Assembly (NCBI GenBank): GCA_018402635.1
Contig: JAGYIP010000009.1
Location: 186,001-250,000 of the forward strand
Length of the DNA: 64,000 bases
Reading direction: 5' to 3'
Origin: Burkholderiaceae bacterium
GTDB lineage: Bacteria; Pseudomonadota; Gammaproteobacteria; Burkholderiales; Burkholderiaceae_A
Shown here one piece after another: positions 59,514 to 64,000 of the stretch (its first letter is position 1; each line of letters begins with the position of its first letter). The notes beneath the pieces were generated by a model. It saw nothing but the letters and a program-made list of their open reading frames with translations, did no database searches and had not been told where the DNA came from. The position numbers were made by a program, and so were the translations under genes.

Positions 59514-60521
59514 TTAAGTTAATTGTGCAGCCTTGGCACGGGTGCCCAGGCTGGCCGTTGGTTCAGCATTTTTATTGGCATTGGGCCGATCTGGGATAGG
59601 CCTCTGGGGGCTGGCAAAGAACGCCTCAAGCAGTGGCCCACCCTGGGCAAGTACAAAGTCTCGGAAGTCTTGCGCAGCCCGGGACATGGTCTTGGTGCGA
59701 CCGACGACATACCAGGTTCGGACCACGGGGGTGTCGTGCACGTTCAGCACGCACAGTTCCCCATGGAGGAGTTCTAAACCCACCGTATGCAAGGAGACGA
59801 AGGAAATACCAAGGTCTGCCATGACGGCCTGCTTGACGGTTTCGTTGGAGGACATTTCAATGGTGGAAAGAGGGCGGAAGCGAACATGATCGAAGAATTG
59901 ATGCATCATCGCCCGTGTTCCGGAGCCTGCCTCTCGAACAATAATTTCTTCTTGATCAAGCATGTCCAGTTTGAGAGAGCCATGCTCGGCGAGGTGATGG
60001 CTTGGCGAGGCAATAAATGCATGAGGATGATCGGCAAAGGCCTGAGCAACAACATCGAGATCTTTTGGAGGCTTACCCATGATGGCGATATCAATTGTGT
60101 CGTCTCGCATGAGCTTAATTAAGTCTTCACGGTTCCTCACCTCAATGACGACGCTCACGCCCGGGTGGGTTTTACGAAAACCGGCCAGGAGTTGGGGAAG
60201 TATGTAAATGGCAGTGCTAACAAGGCCAATTGAGAGGTTTCCCGTCTCGACACCTTGGAGCTTTGTCATCATTGACTCAGCTTCTTTTAAAGCACTTAGA
60301 ATTCGACGGGCATAGACTAAAAAGTACTCCCCTGCGCTTGTAAGGCAGACGCCTCGACCCTCACGTGTGAACAAGGAAATACAAAGGTCAGCTTCAAGAT
60401 CTTTCATTTGCATCGAGACCGCGGGGGCTGTGAGATGCAGCTCTTCTGCTGCGCGAGCGAAGCTGTTATGACGCGCTGCAGAAGTGAAAATACGAAGCTG
60501 TCGTATTGACAAGTTTTTCAC
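59514..60521 (-). CDS. cbbR: LysR-family regulator, CbbR-like (paralogue 2)
   Basis: A 335-residue LysR regulator with HTH LSIRQLRIFTSAARHNSFARAAEELHLTAPAVSMQMKDLEADLCISLF, starting at GTG 60521 six bases after GGGGGGAAG. It is closely similar to the gene at 41644. It is upstream of fbp-prkB on the same strand and divergent from cbbZ-fba-cbbY, so it is placed to control both Calvin-cycle units. A Pro/Asn-rich tail extends beyond the usual LysR end. Confidence 0.88.
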   Translation of the reverse strand: MKNLSIRQLRIFTSAARHNSFARAAEELHLTAPAVSMQMKDLEADLCISLFTREGRGVCLTSAGEYFLVYARRILSALKEAESMMTKLQGVETGNLSIGLVSTAIYILPQLLAGFRKTHPGVSVVIEVRNREDLIKLMRDDTIDIAIMGKPPKDLDVVAQAFADHPHAFIASPSHHLAEHGSLKLDMLDQEEIIVREAGSGTRAMMHQFFDHVRFRPLSTIEMSSNETVKQAVMADLGISFVSLHTVGLELLHGELCVLNVHDTPVVRTWYVVGRTKTMSRAAQDFRDFVLAQGGPLLEAFFASPQRPIPDRPNANKNAEPTASLGTRAKAAQLT

Positions 60522-60566
60522 TTGGTTCTTCCCCCCTGACGCTCAGTAAGTGGGTCTTATATGTAT

Positions 60567-60595
60567 TTATCAGCAAATCTTACTTTACCTGATAA
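60567..60595. promoter_or_regulatory. Inverted repeat TTATCAG-N15-CTGATAA between cbbR and cbbZ
   Basis: The arms are perfectly complementary over 7 bases with a 15-base A/T-rich centre, about 45 bases from both divergent genes. The size and position match a LysR-type (CbbR) recognition and activation region controlling the divergent promoters. Confidence 0.5.
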
Positions 60596-60639
60596 CCTCG
60601 AATGCAAAGAATGGGGGCTTACTTCAGTTGGGAGACTTC

Positions 60640-61335
60640 TTGAATCTGGTCATCTTTGATCTTGACGGCACGTTAATTGAGACAGCAGGAGAAATTGGCC
60701 TGGCGGTGAACCGCACGCTTGAAGACTTCGAGCTCGCACCAGTCAGCGACTCCGACGTTCGTCGTTGGATTGGTCATGGAACGGGCTGGTTGATGAAGCA
60801 GGCCTGGTCAGATAAGGGTCAAGACCCAGAAGCTGACAGCACCCAGTGGGATCGGGTTATGGAGCGTTTCGTTCATCACTATTTTGAAACAGCGGGCACG
60901 CAAAGCTACCCTTACCCGCATGTCATGGAAACCCTAGGCAGGCTTGGAGAGATGGGCGTTAAACGGGCGGTTCTTACAAACAAAGAAGGCCGCTTCACAG
61001 ATCGTGTTCTTGCCGCTCATGGCCTTGATAGGACGCTTCTCGATGGAGTGGTTTCTGGCGATACCTTGCCCGTTAAAAAGCCAAACCCAGCTGGTATTCA
61101 TCATCTGCTGAGTCAATTCAATGTTGAAATTCAAAACGCCTTGTTTGTTGGTGATTCAGAGACCGACATTAAGACTGCTAGGGCTGCCAAGCTGGCCTGC
61201 TGGGCCGTACCCTACGGGTACAACCATGGCAGGCCGGTTGCTGATGAAAACCCCGATCGCGTTGTAGAGGATGTTCGTCCGGTACTCGATTACTTTTCCG
61301 CGCCGCAGACCATTTCGAGAGCGCAACAACACTAA
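60640..61335 (+). CDS. cbbZ: Phosphoglycolate phosphatase
   Basis: A HAD-superfamily phosphatase removing 2-phosphoglycolate made by Rubisco oxygenation. Motif I NLVIFDLDGTLIET, motif II VLTNKEGRF, motif III VKKPNPAGIHHLL and motif IV FVGDSETDIKTARAA are present. The track start at 60550 is unlikely because it crosses the regulatory region; TTG 60640 follows GGGAG and gives 231 residues. First gene of the cbbZ-fba-cbbY operon. Confidence 0.9.
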   Translation: MNLVIFDLDGTLIETAGEIGLAVNRTLEDFELAPVSDSDVRRWIGHGTGWLMKQAWSDKGQDPEADSTQWDRVMERFVHHYFETAGTQSYPYPHVMETLGRLGEMGVKRAVLTNKEGRFTDRVLAAHGLDRTLLDGVVSGDTLPVKKPNPAGIHHLLSQFNVEIQNALFVGDSETDIKTARAAKLACWAVPYGYNHGRPVADENPDRVVEDVRPVLDYFSAPQTISRAQQH

Positions 61336-61347
61336 AAGGAAAGTCCC

Positions 61348-62412
61348 ATGGCACTTATTTCACTACGACAACTTCTTGACCACGCAGCCGAGCATGGCTA
61401 CGGACTGCCTGCCTTTAACGTTAATAATATGGAGCAGATTCACGCCATCATGCAGGCTGCCCACGAGGTGGATAGCCCGGTGATTCTTCAGGCCTCCGCA
61501 GGAGCCCGAAAATATGCGGGCGAGCCCTTCCTTCGTCGCCTCGTTGAGGCCGCAATTGAGCAGTACCCTCATATTCCAGTTTGCATGCACCAAGACCATG
61601 GTGGGTCACCTGCTGTTTGTCAGGCCTCCATTCGAAGCGGCTTCTCAAGTGTCATGATGGACGGGTCATTGAAGGAAGACATGAAGACGCCTTCTGACTA
61701 CGACTACAACGTCAATGTCACCAGTCGGGTCGTCGAGATGGCCCATTCCGTTGGCGTTTCTGTAGAAGGCGAGCTTGGCTGTCTGGGCTCGCTTGAAACG
61801 GGAACAGCCGGTGAAGAGGACGGCGTTGGGGCCGAAGGAGTACTCGATCATTCCCAGCTGTTAACCGACCCGGATGAGGCTGCCGATTTTGTTGCCAAGA
61901 CTCAGGTCGATGCGCTTGCCATTGCCATTGGCACTAGCCACGGCGCCTACAAATTCAGCCGCCCACCAACAGGCGATATTCTTGCCATTGGACGCATTAA
62001 AGAAATTCATGCACGCATACCCAATACTCATTTGGTAATGCACGGCTCCTCCAGCGTTCCCCAGGAATGGCTTGAAACCATTCGTAGTTACGGTGGCGAT
62101 ATTAAAGAGACCTATGGTGTACCTGTTGAGGAGATCGTTGAAGGCATCAAGCACGGTGTGCGCAAGGTAAACATCGATACCGATATTCGGCTTGCCATGA
62201 CAGGCGCAATGCGCAAGCTCATGCATGCCACCCCCGAGGAGTTCGACCCAAGGGCGTTCTTCAAGGCGGCGACAGCCGCTGCAAAGGGCATCTGCAAGGC
62301 ACGTTTTGAGGCCTTCGGGTCCGCAGGCAAGGCTTCGACGATACGCGTCATCCACATGGACACGATGGCAGGTCGTTATTTGAAAGGCGAGCTTAAGGCG
62401 GTCGTGCACTAG
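61348..62412 (+). CDS. cbbA: Fructose-bisphosphate aldolase, class II
   Basis: A 354-residue zinc aldolase of the Calvin-cycle type (Fba/CbbA), acting on FBP and sedoheptulose bisphosphate. Zinc ligands lie in [10 protein letters not shown] and in [11 protein letters not shown], with [16 protein letters not shown] and [19 protein letters not shown] as the phosphate-binding and catalytic segments. It begins 12 bases after cbbZ. Confidence 0.96.
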   Translation: MALISLRQLLDHAAEHGYGLPAFNVNNMEQIHAIMQAAHEVDSPVILQASAGARKYAGEPFLRRLVEAAIEQYPHIPVCMHQDHGGSPAVCQASIRSGFSSVMMDGSLKEDMKTPSDYDYNVNVTSRVVEMAHSVGVSVEGELGCLGSLETGTAGEEDGVGAEGVLDHSQLLTDPDEAADFVAKTQVDALAIAIGTSHGAYKFSRPPTGDILAIGRIKEIHARIPNTHLVMHGSSSVPQEWLETIRSYGGDIKETYGVPVEEIVEGIKHGVRKVNIDTDIRLAMTGAMRKLMHATPEEFDPRAFFKAATAAAKGICKARFEAFGSAGKASTIRVIHMDTMAGRYLKGELKAVVH

Positions 62413-62419
62413 GGCGGTC

Positions 62420-63106
62420 ATGCTCCTCAACAATGCCCTTCCAAAGGCAGTCTTGTTTGATGTTGATGGAACCCTGGCCGAGACCGAGCAAGATGGCCAC
62501 CTGGTGGCCTTCAATCGTGTCTTTCAGTCGCTTGACATTCCTTGGGTCTGGACCGATGAAGACTACCAATGGCTGCTTAAGACCACGGGTGGCCTTGAGC
62601 GCATGCGGGTCTATGCCGAGCACTGCGGTCAGTTGCAGTTCTTAGAGGGCAAGGGCGCTGAGCGCCTGCAAGACGCCCACAGGCTGAAGAACAAGGTATA
62701 CGCAGAGCTCGTCGAGCAAGGAGCTGTCAAGCCCCGGCCTGGGGTGGTGGCGTTTATTCAGAATTTCTTGCAGCAGGGGGTGGCCTGGGCGGTTGTAACA
62801 ACAACAAGCCGCGCCAATTTCGAGGCGCTCTATGCAGCCTGCCTCAAACCGTCAGGTCTTCCGCCGCCTAGGCTTGCAATCTGCGGGGAGGACGTCGAAC
62901 GCAAGAAGCCCGACCCGCAAGCTTATCTGCAGGCCCTGCATGGTCTCGGGCTTCACCCCTCGGATTGCCTAGCCGTTGAAGATGCTCCCAACGGGCTTAA
63001 GGCCGCGCGAGCTGCGGGTATTGCCTGCCTTGTGGTTCGCTCGGTCTATTTTCAAGCGGGCCCTTGGGATGGTGCCTATGCAGTGCGCGACAGTTTTCTA
63101 AGTTAA
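62420..63106 (+). CDS. cbbY: CbbY-type HAD phosphatase
   Basis: A 228-residue HAD hydrolase of the CbbY family, which dephosphorylates xylulose 1,5-bisphosphate, a Rubisco misfire inhibitor. Motif I LFDVDGTLAETEQDGHLVAFNRVF, motif II WAVVTTTSRANF and motif IV AVEDAPNGLKAARAAG are visible. It is 7 bases after fba, and with CbbQ/CbbO completes the removal of Rubisco inhibitors. Confidence 0.92.
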   Translation: MLLNNALPKAVLFDVDGTLAETEQDGHLVAFNRVFQSLDIPWVWTDEDYQWLLKTTGGLERMRVYAEHCGQLQFLEGKGAERLQDAHRLKNKVYAELVEQGAVKPRPGVVAFIQNFLQQGVAWAVVTTTSRANFEALYAACLKPSGLPPPRLAICGEDVERKKPDPQAYLQALHGLGLHPSDCLAVEDAPNGLKAARAAGIACLVVRSVYFQAGPWDGAYAVRDSFLS

Positions 63107-63112
63107 CCTGGC

Positions 63113-64000
63113 TTAGTCGACTGAAAAACGTTTGCGCGCCTGCCGAAGCGCAAGCAGCAGGGCGATGGCGATGATGGGTACAGCCACTGCGGTGATCAGG
63201 TCGATGGGCACCGCGACGCCCATTTCCCTTGCACCCTTTGCAAGGTATTGAATAATCCCAACGCTGTAATAGGTGAGAACAACCAGCGAGAGTCCTTCAA
63301 CGGTCTGTTGGAGCTTTAATTGCATTTGCGCCCGGCGGTTCATGCTTGCTAACAAGGCCTGATTCTGACGTTCCGTCATGAACTCAATGCGAGTTCGTAG
63401 AATCTGCGTCATGCGCGAGACACGGTCTGAGAGCTCCCGCAGCCGTCGCTGTGTCCATCGGCAGGTACGCATCGCGGGCTCGAATCGACGGTCCATGAAC
63501 TCAGAGAGGGTCTGAACGCCGGTGATAGGGGTTTCCTTGAGCTCAGTCAGAGCCCGGCGTACAAGCTCGGAGTAGGCCTCACTTGCCGTAAATCGAAGCC
63601 CATGCATGGAGATCCAGTCCTCTACCTTTGAGGCGAGGCTTGACAGGCCGTTAAGCAGCTGCTCATGAGGGGTTGCCTCGTTCTCAGGCTGTGAGGCCTG
63701 GTGCTGGGCCATTTCATTGGCCCAGTGAGAGAGCTCGTTCTCGGCGCGCTTCAGAGGCTCTGACAAGCTCTTTGCATGGGGCAAGGAAAGCATCGACATC
63801 ATTCGGTAGGTGTCCGTGTCAATAAGCCGTTGGGCAACACGACCGGCCTGGCGGGAGCCAATACCCTGATGCTGCACGAGTAGACGAACAAAGCCGCCTG
63901 AGTCGAGCTGAAGGTCTGTCCAGACCTGCGCATTGAGTGATCCAAGAATGCTTGAGCCAATCAGCGTGTTGCCAGAAAAAAGAGGGGAGAGGGCTGCAGC
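63113..64000 (-). CDS. DUF3422-family membrane-anchored protein (start outside the window)
   Basis: The track begins at GTG 63877, but the frame stays open to the window edge (LSPLFSGNTLIGSSILGSLNAQVWTDLQLDSGGFVRLL), so the real start is beyond 64000. Visible parts are a helical central region (RRLRELSDRVSRMTQILRTRIEFMTERQNQALLASMNRRAQMQLKLQQTVEGLS) and two C-terminal membrane helices (LSLVVLTYYSVGIIQYLAKG; IDLITAVAVPIIAIALLLAL). These match DUF3422, whose function is unknown. It is convergent with cbbY. Confidence 0.85.
   Translation of the reverse strand, partial: AAALSPLFSGNTLIGSSILGSLNAQVWTDLQLDSGGFVRLLVQHQGIGSRQAGRVAQRLIDTDTYRMMSMLSLPHAKSLSEPLKRAENELSHWANEMAQHQASQPENEATPHEQLLNGLSSLASKVEDWISMHGLRFTASEAYSELVRRALTELKETPITGVQTLSEFMDRRFEPAMRTCRWTQRRLRELSDRVSRMTQILRTRIEFMTERQNQALLASMNRRAQMQLKLQQTVEGLSLVVLTYYSVGIIQYLAKGAREMGVAVPIDLITAVAVPIIAIALLLALRQARKRFSVD

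Overview
The window reads as one contiguous stretch of a gene-dense bacterial chromosome. Gene order and families point to a betaproteobacterium, most likely Burkholderiales-like: divergent argA/hrpA with a very long HrpA carrying a DUF3418-type tail, a NUDIX-aat-bpt-pyrD block, a VC_2705-type symporter with its DUF4212 partner beside a CBS/DUF294 protein, and a DUF3422 gene. The carbon-fixation genes show a chemolithoautotroph, or at least an organism able to fix CO2. No insertion sequence, phage, CRISPR array or rRNA was seen. Two tRNAs are present: initiator Met and Leu(UAA).

Layout. 1-17 kb is housekeeping: the end of an RND pump, dnaQ followed by a coupled block of unknown genes, a BLUF blue-light sensor, argA, hrpA, a CinA/MoaB-like protein, a D-Ala-D-Ala endopeptidase, an IclR regulator divergent from lutAB, pyrD, and an aat-bpt gene read as one frame. 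17-30 kb holds NUDIX, tRNA-fMet, an RND/MFP efflux pair, a PnuC-family transporter with a NadR-like kinase, a TPP riboswitch driving a TonB receptor, a MarR regulator and a sodium/solute symporter. 30-40 kb holds a CBS/nucleotidyltransferase protein and a nine-gene Mrp-type cation/proton antiporter operon with three NuoL/M/N-like subunits. 40-42.6 kb is a small mixed region.

42.6-63.1 kb is a carbon-concentrating and Calvin-cycle island. Two LysR genes are followed by cbbL-cbbS-csoS2-csoSCA-csoS4A-csoS4B-csoS1-csoS1-acRAF-mcdA-mcdB-cbbQ-cbbO-csoS1D, then a trypsin-like protease, a 98-residue unknown protein, and sbtA-sbtB. A strong bidirectional terminator separates these from convergent prkB, fbp and a third LysR gene; cbbZ-fba-cbbY run divergently from that regulator. 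Together they encode bicarbonate uptake (SbtA, gated by SbtB), Rubisco with its assembly factor and activase, the alpha-carboxysome shell and its positioning system, RuBP regeneration and phosphoglycolate removal. The nearby Mrp operon could maintain the sodium gradient SbtA needs (inference).

The most novel points are the protease and the 98-residue protein inside the carboxysome operon, the very short CsoS2, and the hairpin over the bpt ribosome-binding site in a fused aat-bpt frame. A caution: five or six conserved genes (bpt, fbp, mcdB, the DUF442 gene, the efflux MFP and probably one unknown gene) each look broken by a single-base indel, several of them in homopolymers. Sequencing or assembly error is the simplest explanation.
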